Below are positions 26,619 through 34,416 of a DNA stretch of 55,638 nt, piece by piece. The number at the start of each line of letters is the position of its first letter. The first letter of the stretch is position 1. Both the position numbers and the translations under genes were made by a program. The notes under the pieces were generated by a model. It saw nothing but the letters and a program-made list of their open reading frames with translations. It was not told the DNA's origin and ran no database searches. This DNA is from an uncultured Lachnospiraceae bacterium. Lineage in GTDB: Bacteria > Bacillota > Clostridia > Lachnospirales > Lachnospiraceae. The DNA is taken from the NCBI GenBank assembly GCA_900550285.1, contig URRW01000015.1:1-55638 (forward strand), in the 5' to 3' direction.

Positions 26619-26694
26619 TGTCGAATCCTCCCGAAAAAATCCGTCGCTTTCCTGCCCTGTTCCGACAAAATCCGCGCGCCCGCGCCGCTATAAT
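26619..26694 (+). promoter_or_regulatory. Spo0A-type promoter of the spoIIG operon
   Basis: A perfect 0A box TGTCGAA lies at 26619-26625. A second, inverted one-mismatch box (TCCGACA, 26661-26667) overlaps a poor -35. The -10 TATAAT is at 26689-26694, 21 bases further on. A long spacer with 0A boxes near -80 and -37 is the known architecture of spoIIG promoters, where Spo0A~P recruits sigma-A RNA polymerase. Confidence 0.7.
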
Positions 26695-26731
26695 GAGGAC
26701 ATACATTTCAAAGCGGAAAGGGGACGGCGGC

Positions 26732-27592
26732 ATGCGCTACAGTCTGTACATAGACCGGATTTTTGTGACGCACCTTACGGTCAATCTGTGCCTGCTTTTT
26801 CTGACGGCAAAGTCCGGCGGGATGGACTGCCGAAAAGGGCGGATCTTTAGGGCGGCAGCGGCGGGGGCGGCGATGATGACGGCAGCGCTTGCGCTGCCTG
26901 TTCCGGTTCAGGAAAGAGAACTCCGCCTGATCCTGAAGGGGATATGGCTGGCAGCAGGCGTTTTTGCGCAGCTTTGGATCGCCTTCCGGTGCCGGAATGG
27001 GAAAATGCTTGGGCGGGCGGCGATGCTGTACGGCGCATGCTCCTGCATGACAGGCGGGATATTGGGAGCGGTCATGCAGATAAAAAAGATGTCGGGATCC
27101 TGGGCGGTTTCCCTTTTGTGCATCGGGGCAGCATATGCCGGCTTTTTGGTGATCGCGTCAGAGAGGCGGCGCAGCCGGTCGCCGCTGTGGAAGGTGTCTT
27201 TTTGCAGAAACGGGGAAATTTTTTCGGAGACGGGGCTTTTGGACAGCGGAAACGGATTATATGATCCGTATACCAAAATGCCGGTCTGCATCATCGACCC
27301 GGCGGAGGCGGAGCGGCTTGGGATTTTTGAAAAAGATGCGCCGCTGCGGCTGATCCCTTACCACTGCGTCGGCAAAAGGAACGGGCTGATGCGGGCGGTT
27401 ACCGTGGACGGAATGTATCTGGAAAAGGAAGGACAGGAGAAGAGGGTCGGGCAGGTGACGCTTGCGGTAAGCCCGGAGCCGCTTGCGGCGTCCGGGGCAT
27501 ACCGGGTCATTCTGCATCCTGCATTACTGGAGGAAAAGAAAGGAGCCAATCATGATCTTAAAAGTAGCGATGCCGGGAAGCATGCCGTTTAA
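26732..27592 (+). CDS. spoIIGA: sigma-E processing peptidase SpoIIGA
   Basis: SpoIIGA is a membrane-bound aspartic protease that cleaves pro-sigma-E in the mother cell after a signal from the forespore. The N-terminal half has about five transmembrane segments (starting YIDRIFVTHLTVNLCLLF). The soluble half carries the catalytic LLDSGNGLYDP with D171. The ATG at 26732 follows GGAAAGGGG and begins MRYSLYIDR, which fits the family. A longer frame from 26618 would place the promoter inside the gene. Length 286. The 3' end overlaps sigE by 41 bases. Confidence 0.9.
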   Translation: MRYSLYIDRIFVTHLTVNLCLLFLTAKSGGMDCRKGRIFRAAAAGAAMMTAALALPVPVQERELRLILKGIWLAAGVFAQLWIAFRCRNGKMLGRAAMLYGACSCMTGGILGAVMQIKKMSGSWAVSLLCIGAAYAGFLVIASERRRSRSPLWKVSFCRNGEIFSETGLLDSGNGLYDPYTKMPVCIIDPAEAERLGIFEKDAPLRLIPYHCVGKRNGLMRAVTVDGMYLEKEGQEKRVGQVTLAVSPEPLAASGAYRVILHPALLEEKKGANHDLKSSDAGKHAV

Positions 27593-28292
27593 ACTGATCC
27601 GCCGCGAGCCGGCGTTTTTTATGGCAAAGGAGGGGGAAATCCATTATATCGGGGGAGCCGACGTGCTCCCGCCGCCGCTGGAAAGCGCGCAGGAAAACGA
27701 GGTCATTCAGGATCTTGGGTCGGAGGAATATGCGCAGGAGGCGCGCACGATCCTGATCGAGCACAATCTGCGGCTCGTGGTTTATATTGCAAAAAAATTT
27801 GACAACACGGGCGTCGGCGTAGAGGATCTGATCTCCATCGGGACGATCGGGCTGATCAAATCGATCAATACGTTTAACCCGGGCAAAAATATCAAGCTGG
27901 CGACCTATGCCTCCCGCTGCATCGAAAATGAGATCCTCATGTATCTGCGCCGCAACAATAAGACGCGCATGGAGGTTTCCATCGACGAGCCGCTCAACGT
28001 AGACTGGGACGGCAACGAGCTGCTTTTGTCCGATATTTTAGGGACGGACGAGGACGTGATCTATAAGGATATTGAAAACGAGGCGGAGCGCCGTATCCTC
28101 CGCCGGGCGGTGGCGCAGCTTTCGGAACGGGAGCGGACGATCGTAAATCTTCGCTTCGGTCTGAACACGCCGGGCGGGGAGGAAATGACCCAGAAGGAGG
28201 TCGCCTCTTATCTGGGCATTTCCCAATCCTATATTTCCCGGCTGGAAAAAAAGATCATGAAGCGTTTGAAAAAGGAGATGGTAAAGGAATGA
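27552..28292 (+). CDS. sigE: RNA polymerase sporulation sigma factor SigE
   Basis: SigE is the early mother-cell sigma factor, made as an inactive precursor. An N-terminal pro-region of about 20-30 residues (MILKVAMPGSMPFKLIRREP) precedes region 2 (HNLRLVVYIAKKFDNTGVG, EDLISIGTIGLIKSINTF) and region 4 (LSERERTIVNLRFGL, YLGISQSYISRLEKK). The start ATG has GAAAGGAG upstream and lies inside spoIIGA. Length 246. The stop is one base from the end of the convergent sigG. Confidence 0.96.
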   Translation: MILKVAMPGSMPFKLIRREPAFFMAKEGEIHYIGGADVLPPPLESAQENEVIQDLGSEEYAQEARTILIEHNLRLVVYIAKKFDNTGVGVEDLISIGTIGLIKSINTFNPGKNIKLATYASRCIENEILMYLRRNNKTRMEVSIDEPLNVDWDGNELLLSDILGTDEDVIYKDIENEAERRILRRAVAQLSERERTIVNLRFGLNTPGGEEMTQKEVASYLGISQSYISRLEKKIMKRLKKEMVKE

Positions 28293-28293
28293 G

Positions 28294-29073
28294 TCACGCG
28301 CTTAAGTAGGCGCGCATCGTCCGGAGGGCGCTTTTTTCAAGGCGGGACACCTGCGCCTGAGAAATGCCGATCATATCGGCGACTTCCATCTGGGTTTTGC
28401 CTTCAAAAAAACGCAGGACAATGATCTCGCGTTCCCTGTCCCCGAGCTTTTTTAAGGCGTCGGACAGGGAAAGGCGCTCGATCCAGTTTTCCTCCCGGTT
28501 CTTTTTGTCGCGGATCTGATCCATCACATAAAGCGTGTCCGTGCCGTCGGTGTAGACGGGCTCGTACAGGCTCATGGGATTTTGGATGGCGTCCAGCGCA
28601 TAAACAATATCTTCCCTGGAAATGCCCACTTCGGCGGCTACTTCGCTGATGGTGGGCTCTTTTTGATTCTGCTTCATCAGGTTTTCCTTGGCGTAGATCG
28701 CTTTGTAGGCGGTGTCGCGCAGAGAGCGGCTGACCCGGATGGAATTGTTGTCCCGAAGAAACCGGCGGATCTCTCCGATGATCATCGGGACCGCATAGGT
28801 GGAAAAGCGCACGCCCAGCTCCGTGTTGAAATTGTCGATCGCCTTGATCAGCCCGATGCAGCCGATCTGGAACAGGTCGTCCACATTTTCGCCGGAAGAG
28901 GAAAATCGCCGGATAACGCTTAAAACGAGCCGCAGGTTTCCTTTGATAAAAAGCTCCCGGGCGCTTTCGTCCCCCTGACGGATGCGTACAAAGAGCGCGT
29001 CCTTTTCCTCATTTGTAAGCACCGGCAGTCGCGAAGTGTTGACGCCGCAGATTTCCACTTTGTTCAGTGCCAT
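28294..29073 (-). CDS. sigG: RNA polymerase sporulation sigma factor SigG
   Basis: SigG is the late forespore sigma factor. The N-terminal KVEICGVNTSRLPVLTNEE is the SigG-specific lead. Region 2 is NLRLVLSVIRRFSSSGENVD with DLFQIGCIGLIKAIDNF, and region 4 LGDREREIIVLRFFEGKTQ with ISQAQVSRLEKSAL. The start at 29073 has GCAGGAGG at ideal spacing, giving 259 residues. In Bacillus and many Clostridia sigG follows sigE in the same direction. Here it is inverted, and the two genes converge with one base between stops and no terminator. Confidence 0.96.
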   Translation of the reverse strand: MALNKVEICGVNTSRLPVLTNEEKDALFVRIRQGDESARELFIKGNLRLVLSVIRRFSSSGENVDDLFQIGCIGLIKAIDNFNTELGVRFSTYAVPMIIGEIRRFLRDNNSIRVSRSLRDTAYKAIYAKENLMKQNQKEPTISEVAAEVGISREDIVYALDAIQNPMSLYEPVYTDGTDTLYVMDQIRDKKNREENWIERLSLSDALKKLGDREREIIVLRFFEGKTQMEVADMIGISQAQVSRLEKSALRTMRAYLSA

Positions 29074-29159
29074 GATAAGCCTCCTGCTGTTAAAAAAATC
29101 CATGCAGGCCGCCCGGAATAGACGGGAGGGATGAAAAAGGCGGTCTGCAGCCATAGACA

Positions 29160-29189
29160 GAGCATGGACAAAAATGCAGGAGTTATACA
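29160..29189 (-). promoter_or_regulatory. candidate forespore (sigma-F/G type) promoter of sigG
   Basis: On the minus strand TGTATA is followed after 17 bases by CATGCTC. This is close to forespore sigma consensus (TGHATA / CATACTA). It lies about 90 bases before the sigG start. Weak evidence on its own. Confidence 0.4.
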
Positions 29190-29305
29190 GGCAAAGCGGT
29201 TTTTGAAAAAAACGGCGCAGGCAGGCACGCCGGAACCGGAGCAGTCATATACATATAACAGGCGCATGGATATGACAGGCAGGAGCTGGGAAGGGAGGCG
29301 GCGGG

Positions 29306-29542
29306 ATGCTTTTTTCGGAGCTTAGATGCAAGGAAGTGGTAAATCTGCGGGATTGCCGCAGGATGGGGCGGGTAACGGATTTTGAGTTTGACGAATGCAC
29401 GGGGACGATCCAGAAGATCATCGTGCCGGGGATCAGCGGGAAAAGCTGGAAATGCCTGTTCGGGTGCGATACGGAATATGCGATCGCGTGGCAGGACATC
29501 CGGCAGATCGGGCCGGATATTATCATGGTGGATGTGCCGTGA
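29306..29542 (+). CDS. ylmC: YlmC/YmxH family sporulation protein
   Basis: This is a small PRC-barrel-like protein of 78 residues. The family pattern is clear: FSELRCKEVVNLRDCRRMG, GRVTDFEFDE and the C-terminal Trp-rich DIRQIGPDIIMVDV. YlmC/YmxH proteins are conserved among spore formers and sit near sporulation genes, but their molecular role is not established. RBS GGGAGGCGG precedes the ATG. It is divergent from sigG. Confidence 0.88.
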   Translation: MLFSELRCKEVVNLRDCRRMGRVTDFEFDECTGTIQKIIVPGISGKSWKCLFGCDTEYAIAWQDIRQIGPDIIMVDVP

Positions 29543-29583
29543 GAGACGGCTGGGGATAAGATATGAAAAGCCCTCCCTTTTGC

Positions 29584-29612
29584 TTGCATATGAAAAGGGG
29601 ATATATTATGAT
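29584..29612 (+). promoter_or_regulatory. promoter of the AraC-type regulator
   Basis: TTGCAT (29584-29589) and TATGAT (29607-29612) are 17 bases apart. An inverted repeat CCCTTTT/AAAAGGG (29575-29599) encloses the -35 and may be an operator. Confidence 0.6.
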
Positions 29613-29682
29613 GAAATAAATGACGGATCTCTTTGGAAGCAGGAAAGCAGATCAGAAAGGCAGGAGACACAGGACAGAACCG

Positions 29683-30513
29683 ATGAAAGAAAAAATCAGC
29701 AGCTTCTGGAATTACGAAAAAAAAGACCGTCCCTTCAATCTCCTGATGGCGGGAGTATCCTACTGCGACGGCACTTACCGGATCGAGAGAAAGCCGGAAA
29801 ACCTCTATTCCTTTGAATATATTTACAGCGGCAAAGGCACGCTTGTGATCGACGGCCAGCGTCTGGAGCCAAAGGCAGGGGACGTTTATTTTTTAAAAAG
29901 AGGGATCCCGCACTGCTACTGGTCGGATGAGAAGGAGCCGTGGACAAAAATATGGATCTGCTTTAACGGGCTGATGGCGGAGGCGATGTTTGCCGCGTAT
30001 CTGGATAAAAAGGTATATCTGATGCAGGACTGCGATATTTCGGCGCAGATGGAAGCGCTTCTTTGCAGGATCGAACAGTTTGAAACGGATTATGAACGGC
30101 TTGCGGACGAGACGGCGACGGCGGTTCTGGAGATTTTGCAGAAGCTTCACAGGCAGGGAAGAAGCCAGACGAGGACACTGCCGGAGCAGATCAAGGAGTG
30201 GATCGACCTGCATGTGGAGGAAAATGTGAAGCTGGAACAGCTTTGTGAGAGCCTCCATTATTCCCGCAACCACCTGATCAACCAGTTCCGCAGCCGTTAC
30301 GGCATCACACCTTATCAGTACCTGCGGGAGCAAAAGATCGAGGCGGCGAAGCGCTATCTTTTATATTCCGGCATGTCCGTGCAGGAGATCGCGGAACGGC
30401 TCTCTTATACGGATGAAAATTATTTTCACAGTTGTTTTAAGGAGGCGGCAGGCGTGACGCCGGGGATGTTCCGGAGAACGGGCGGCGCATATGGGGAGGA
30501 AGGGAGGAAATAG
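29683..30513 (+). CDS. AraC-family transcriptional regulator with N-terminal cupin
   Basis: The N-terminal cupin sensor domain (about residues 15-130) has SFEYIYSGKGTLVIDGQ, PKAGDVYFLKRGIPHCYW and a typical Trp-rich strand. The C-terminal AraC double helix-turn-helix (about 175-270) has LCESLHYSRNHLINQFR and EIAERLSYTDENYFHSCFK. Such regulators usually respond to sugars. No sugar genes adjoin it, so the target is unknown. The ATG at 29683 is 8 bases after AGGA; an upstream in-frame ATG at 29620 has no RBS. The stop is two bases before the next gene, so both may be co-transcribed. Confidence 0.88.
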   Translation: MKEKISSFWNYEKKDRPFNLLMAGVSYCDGTYRIERKPENLYSFEYIYSGKGTLVIDGQRLEPKAGDVYFLKRGIPHCYWSDEKEPWTKIWICFNGLMAEAMFAAYLDKKVYLMQDCDISAQMEALLCRIEQFETDYERLADETATAVLEILQKLHRQGRSQTRTLPEQIKEWIDLHVEENVKLEQLCESLHYSRNHLINQFRSRYGITPYQYLREQKIEAAKRYLLYSGMSVQEIAERLSYTDENYFHSCFKEAAGVTPGMFRRTGGAYGEEGRK

Positions 30514-30515
30514 AA

Positions 30516-32150
30516 ATGGGAAGCTATTTAAATCCGGGAAATAAAGGGTTTCGGGAAAGCCTGAATTCTGCAATTTATGTGGACAAGACGGGATTGATCG
30601 ATAAGATGAATCGGGTATTGGATACGCGCCAGAAGTTCGTATGCGTGAGCCGGCCGCGCCGTTTTGGAAAATCAATGGCAGCAGATATGCTGGCGGCATA
30701 CTATGACAGAAGCGAGGATTCTGCGGATTTATTTAAAGGGCTTGCGATCAGCAGGATGGAATCCTATCAGAAGCATTTAAACCATTATGATGTGATCAAA
30801 GTAAATATACAGGAGTTTTTGAGTATATCGGGAAGCGTGGATGAAATGACGGAAAAGATTTCCGCCTATCTCATTTTTGATCTTGCAGAATGTTTTCGGG
30901 AAGTACGGTTTCGGGATGAAAAAAATTTAATGCAGGTCATGAAAGATATTTTTTCAAAAACGGGAAGACCGTTTGTAATCTTGATCGATGAATGGGACTG
31001 CCTGTTTCGGGAGTATGAACAGGACAGGGAAGCGCAGAGACGGTATCTGGATTTTCTGCGGGTGTGGTTAAAAGATCAGGAATATGTGGCTCTGGCGTAT
31101 ATGACGGGGATTCTTCCGATTAAAAAATACGGATCCCATTCGGCGTTAAATATGTTCACGGAATACTCCATGGTGGAGCCGGGAATGCTTGCAGAATATT
31201 TTGGCTTTACGGAGGATGAGGTAAAAAAGCTGTGTCTGGAATATCGGATGAACTTTGACGATGCAAAAGAATGGTACGACGGGTATGTACTGACGGAACA
31301 CGGGATTGACGGCGATATTTCATATTCTATGTATAGTCCGAAATCCGTCGTTGAGGCGATGCTTCGGCATAAATTCGGGACCTACTGGAACCAGACCGAG
31401 ACGTACGAGGCATTGAAAGTCTATATCCAGATGGATATGGACGGGCTGAAAAATGCTGTTGTTGAAATGCTGGGCGGGGCAGCGGTACAGATCAATACCG
31501 GGACGTTTGAAAATGACATGACAAGTTTTGCAACGAAAGATGACGTGCTGACGCTTCTGGTACATTTGGGCTACTTAAATTACAGCGGTGCAGACAAAAC
31601 AGTCAGGATCCCCAATAAGGAAGTTTCGCAGGAATACGTCAACGCAGTCAGCACAATGGACTGGCAGGAGGTGACCCGTTCTTTGGAAGCATCCAGGCAG
31701 CTTTTAGAGGCGTTATGGAGAATGGACGGCAAGGCAGTTGCGGAGGGCGTTGACCGCGCCCACCGGGAGCTTTCTGTTTTACGTTATCACGATGAAAATG
31801 CGCTGAGCTGTACGATCAGCCTTGCTTTTTATTTTGCGAGGGAATACTATACAGTCGTGAGGGAGCTTCCGGCGGGAAAGGGATTTGCGGATATTTGCCT
31901 GATCCCCAAAAGAAATCATTTGGATAAACCGGCGGCAGTGATCGAATTAAAATGGGATAAAAGCGCGCAGGGGGCGATCAGGCAGATCCATGAAAAGGAT
32001 TATGTGGACGCGCTGAAGGACTATGAGGGGAATCTTTTGCTGGTGGGGATCAATTATGACAAAAGGACGAAAGAGCATACCTGCATGATTGAGAAAATAA
32101 CGAAACAGGGCAGGCATCTGACGGCGGCAAAACCGTCCTCTCTTCGTTGA
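30516..32150 (+). CDS. AAA-ATPase-like / PD-(D/E)XK nuclease fusion protein
   Basis: Two-domain protein common in gut Clostridia and Bacteroidetes. The N-terminal AAA-ATPase-like domain has the ATP loop SRPRRFGKSMAADML near residues 45-59 and Walker B FVILIDEWDCLF near 150. The C-terminal PD-(D/E)XK nuclease-like domain shows the core GFADICLIPK then AAVIELKWDKS and a final Gln/Tyr-containing helix. The biological role is not known; the family is often multicopy and mobile-looking. It is somewhat lower in GC than its neighbours. Excellent RBS (GGGAGGAAA). Its stop codon overlaps the -35 of the nrdR promoter. Confidence 0.88.
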   Translation: MGSYLNPGNKGFRESLNSAIYVDKTGLIDKMNRVLDTRQKFVCVSRPRRFGKSMAADMLAAYYDRSEDSADLFKGLAISRMESYQKHLNHYDVIKVNIQEFLSISGSVDEMTEKISAYLIFDLAECFREVRFRDEKNLMQVMKDIFSKTGRPFVILIDEWDCLFREYEQDREAQRRYLDFLRVWLKDQEYVALAYMTGILPIKKYGSHSALNMFTEYSMVEPGMLAEYFGFTEDEVKKLCLEYRMNFDDAKEWYDGYVLTEHGIDGDISYSMYSPKSVVEAMLRHKFGTYWNQTETYEALKVYIQMDMDGLKNAVVEMLGGAAVQINTGTFENDMTSFATKDDVLTLLVHLGYLNYSGADKTVRIPNKEVSQEYVNAVSTMDWQEVTRSLEASRQLLEALWRMDGKAVAEGVDRAHRELSVLRYHDENALSCTISLAFYFAREYYTVVRELPAGKGFADICLIPKRNHLDKPAAVIELKWDKSAQGAIRQIHEKDYVDALKDYEGNLLLVGINYDKRTKEHTCMIEKITKQGRHLTAAKPSSLR

Positions 32151-32175
32151 CACACCCCCGCATTTTGACTATAAT
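32147..32175 (+). promoter_or_regulatory. consensus sigma-A promoter of nrdR
   Basis: TTGACA (32147-32152), 17-base spacer, TATAAT (32170-32175): a full consensus match. The -35 overlaps the stop codon of the preceding gene. Confidence 0.85.
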
Positions 32176-32255
32176 AAACACAAAAACAACGCTGTACCAA
32201 ACAGGCACATCCATTGAAAAAGTCCCGCATCTGCGGGCAGATGAGGAGAACGAAT

Positions 32256-32717
32256 ATGAAATGCCCTTTTTGCGGCCATGACAATACGCGGGTGATCGAT
32301 TCGCGCCCGTCCGATGAAAACAATTCCATCCGCCGCAGGCGTGTCTGCGACGAGTGCGGCAAGCGTTTTACGACCTATGAAAAGATCGAGACGATCCCGC
32401 TGATCGTGATTAAAAAAGACAATAACCGCGAGCCCTACGACCGCTCCAAGATTGAGGCAGGCGTGCTGCGGGCATGCCATAAGCGTCCGGTCAGCGCCAA
32501 CGATATTACGAAGCTTGTAGACGAGGTGGAGACGGAGCTTTTTGCAAGAGAGGAAAAGGAGATTTCCAGCACGGTGATCGGCGAGATGGTCATGGACAAG
32601 CTAAAGGATCTGGAAGCGGTGGCGTATGTGCGTTTTGCGTCGGTATATCGGGAGTTTAAAGACATCAACACCTTTATGGACGAGCTAAAAAAGGTGATGG
32701 AAAAAAAGAAAAAATAA
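32256..32717 (+). CDS. nrdR: transcriptional repressor NrdR
   Basis: NrdR represses ribonucleotide reductase genes in response to dATP/ATP. The N-terminal zinc ribbon has C3-x2-C6 (MKCPFCGHDNTRVIDSR) and VCDECGKRFTTYE. The following ATP-cone domain has VIKKDNNREPYDRSKIEAG and VAYVRFASVYREFKD. Length 153, normal. The start at 32256 has GATGAGGAGAA upstream. No nrd gene is in the window. Confidence 0.97.
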   Translation: MKCPFCGHDNTRVIDSRPSDENNSIRRRRVCDECGKRFTTYEKIETIPLIVIKKDNNREPYDRSKIEAGVLRACHKRPVSANDITKLVDEVETELFAREEKEISSTVIGEMVMDKLKDLEAVAYVRFASVYREFKDINTFMDELKKVMEKKKK

Positions 32718-32720
32718 ATA

Positions 32721-32749
32721 TTGCATTTTTCGGGCATCGTGTATACAAT
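32721..32749 (+). promoter_or_regulatory. promoter of the peptide ABC transporter operon
   Basis: TTGCAT (32721-32726) and TACAAT (32744-32749) are 17 bases apart. The promoter is immediately after nrdR and about 130 bases ahead of the transporter gene, giving a long leader. Confidence 0.6.
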
Positions 32750-32768
32750 GTGAAATTGGACGGCAAAA

Positions 32769-32866
32769 GCCATATATGGCGTAGACTGCGCAGGAAGCGG
32801 CCGCCGTCTGTCCGGACAGGTGCGGACGAAAGCCGCAACCTTTAGGGCACAACTGAATACAGTTTT
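32769..32866 (+). promoter_or_regulatory. structured 5' leader of the ABC transporter operon
   Basis: The leader has two perfect 12-bp palindromes (GCCATATATGGC at 32769, CTGTCCGGACAG at 32808) and a GCGGCCGC between them. A stem AGGT-GCGG/CCGC-ACCT with loop ACGAAAG (32817-32841) follows. A terminator-like AACTG-AATA-CAGTT plus TTT lies at 32851-32866, just before the RBS. The layout suggests folding-based control. No known riboswitch class could be assigned by eye. Confidence 0.45.
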
Positions 32867-32886
32867 TACAAAAAAAGGAGAGACAC

Positions 32887-34410
32887 ATGAAGACAAAAGC
32901 AGGAAAGAAGGTTCTTTTGACTTTGGTGTGCGCAGCACTGGCTATTGCACTGGGCGCATGTTCAGGCGATAAGGCAGAGACGGGTTCTTCTCAGATCACC
33001 ATTGGCATTCCTCAGGATGTGGACAGTCTTGACCCCCACAAAGCGGTGGCGGCAGGAACAAAGGAGGTATTGTTCAATGTATTTGAAGGTCTTGTAAAGC
33101 CTGACAGCGAAGGCAATTTAAACGATGCTGTCGCCGAAAGCCATACCATTTCAGAGGACGGCAGGGTGTACACGTTTACGCTCCGGGAGGGCGTGAAGTT
33201 CCATGACGGGACGCCCGTTACGGCACAGGATGTAAAATATTCGCTCGACCGATGCAGCGCTGCAGAAGAGGGCGGGCCGCTCGTGCCGGCATTTTCGGCG
33301 ATCGAAAGCGTGAACATCGTGGATGAAAAGACGGTGGAAGTCGTTTTAAAAGAGGGGGATACGGAATTTCTGCCCTACCTGACGGCGGCGATCATTCCGG
33401 AGCATAACGGGACGCCGGAGAGCACGCCGGTCGGCACGGGCCCGTACAAATATGTATCCCGTTCCCCGCAGGAAAACGTGATTCTGGAAAAATTTGACGG
33501 ATACTGGGGCACGCCGGCAAACATTGAGACGGTCCGGCTTCAGGTGGTGGCGAATGCGGATACGATCGTGACGGGCTTAAACGGCGGTTCGATCGATATG
33601 TTCGCCCGCGTGACGCAGGCGCAGGCAGATCAGCTTTCCGGCGATTTTGAAGTGCTGGAAGGGACGATGAATCTGGTTCAGGCGATGTATTTAAACAATG
33701 AGAAAGCGCCCTTCGACAAAAAAGAGGTGCGTCAGGCGCTCTGCTATGCGGTGGATCCGCAGGCGGTCATGGATATGATCTCGGACGGCAAGGGGGCGCA
33801 GATCGGCAGCAGCATGTTCCCTGCCTTCGGCAAATATTATATGGAAGAATTAAACGATCTGTATACGGCGGACGTCGAAAAGGCGAAGGAGCTTCTGGCG
33901 CAGGCGGGCTATCCGGACGGATTTTCCTTTACGCTGACGGTTCCCTCCAACTACCAGCAGCATATCGACACGGCGCAGGTAGTGGCAGAGCAGTTAAAGC
34001 AGATCGGCGTGACGGCGAATATCCAGCTCGTAGAGTGGGAAACATGGCTGTCGGAAGTATATACAAACCGCAATTATGAAGCGACGGTCGTGGGTGTGGA
34101 TGCGTCGAGCCTGACGGCGAGCGCGCTTCTGGAACGGTTTACGTCCGATGCGGCGGACAATTTTATCAATTTTAACAGCGCAGCCTATGACGAGGCGTAT
34201 GTAGCGGCAAAGGCGAGCACGGACGATGCAGAAAAAACGGCGTACTACAAAGAATGCGAAAAGATTCTGGCGCAGGAGGCTGCAAATGTCTACATTCAGG
34301 ATCTGCCCTCCTTTGTGGCGCTGAACAAAAAATACGGCGGCTACGAATTTTATCCGCTCTATGTACAGGATTTTTCCAAGCTGTATGAAGTGGGCGGACA
34401 GACGGAGTAA
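32887..34410 (+). CDS. ABC transporter substrate-binding lipoprotein, family 5 (peptide/nickel type)
   Basis: This is an extracellular solute-binding protein anchored by a lipid. The signal peptide ends in lipobox LGAC (Cys at residue 25). The mature part shows the family 5 pattern: GIPQDVDSLDPHKA, FEGLVKPDSEGN, YTFTLREGVKFHDGTPVTA and a C-terminal region ending VQDFSKLYEV. Length 507. RBS AAAGGAGAG. It heads a five-gene operon with two permeases and two ATPases. The ligand could be oligopeptide, dipeptide, nickel or opine; sequence by eye does not decide. Confidence 0.93.
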   Translation: MKTKAGKKVLLTLVCAALAIALGACSGDKAETGSSQITIGIPQDVDSLDPHKAVAAGTKEVLFNVFEGLVKPDSEGNLNDAVAESHTISEDGRVYTFTLREGVKFHDGTPVTAQDVKYSLDRCSAAEEGGPLVPAFSAIESVNIVDEKTVEVVLKEGDTEFLPYLTAAIIPEHNGTPESTPVGTGPYKYVSRSPQENVILEKFDGYWGTPANIETVRLQVVANADTIVTGLNGGSIDMFARVTQAQADQLSGDFEVLEGTMNLVQAMYLNNEKAPFDKKEVRQALCYAVDPQAVMDMISDGKGAQIGSSMFPAFGKYYMEELNDLYTADVEKAKELLAQAGYPDGFSFTLTVPSNYQQHIDTAQVVAEQLKQIGVTANIQLVEWETWLSEVYTNRNYEATVVGVDASSLTASALLERFTSDAADNFINFNSAAYDEAYVAAKASTDDAEKTAYYKECEKILAQEAANVYIQDLPSFVALNKKYGGYEFYPLYVQDFSKLYEVGGQTE

Positions 34411-34416
34411 ACAGTT

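Noticed and set aside
26455..26850. 131-residue frame before spoIIGA
   Set aside because: It spans the Spo0A boxes and promoter and runs out of frame into spoIIGA.
32750..32886. T-box or known riboswitch ahead of the ABC operon
   Set aside because: No T-box GGTGG/antiterminator motif and no core of a riboswitch class I can recognise; kept only as an unassigned structured leader.
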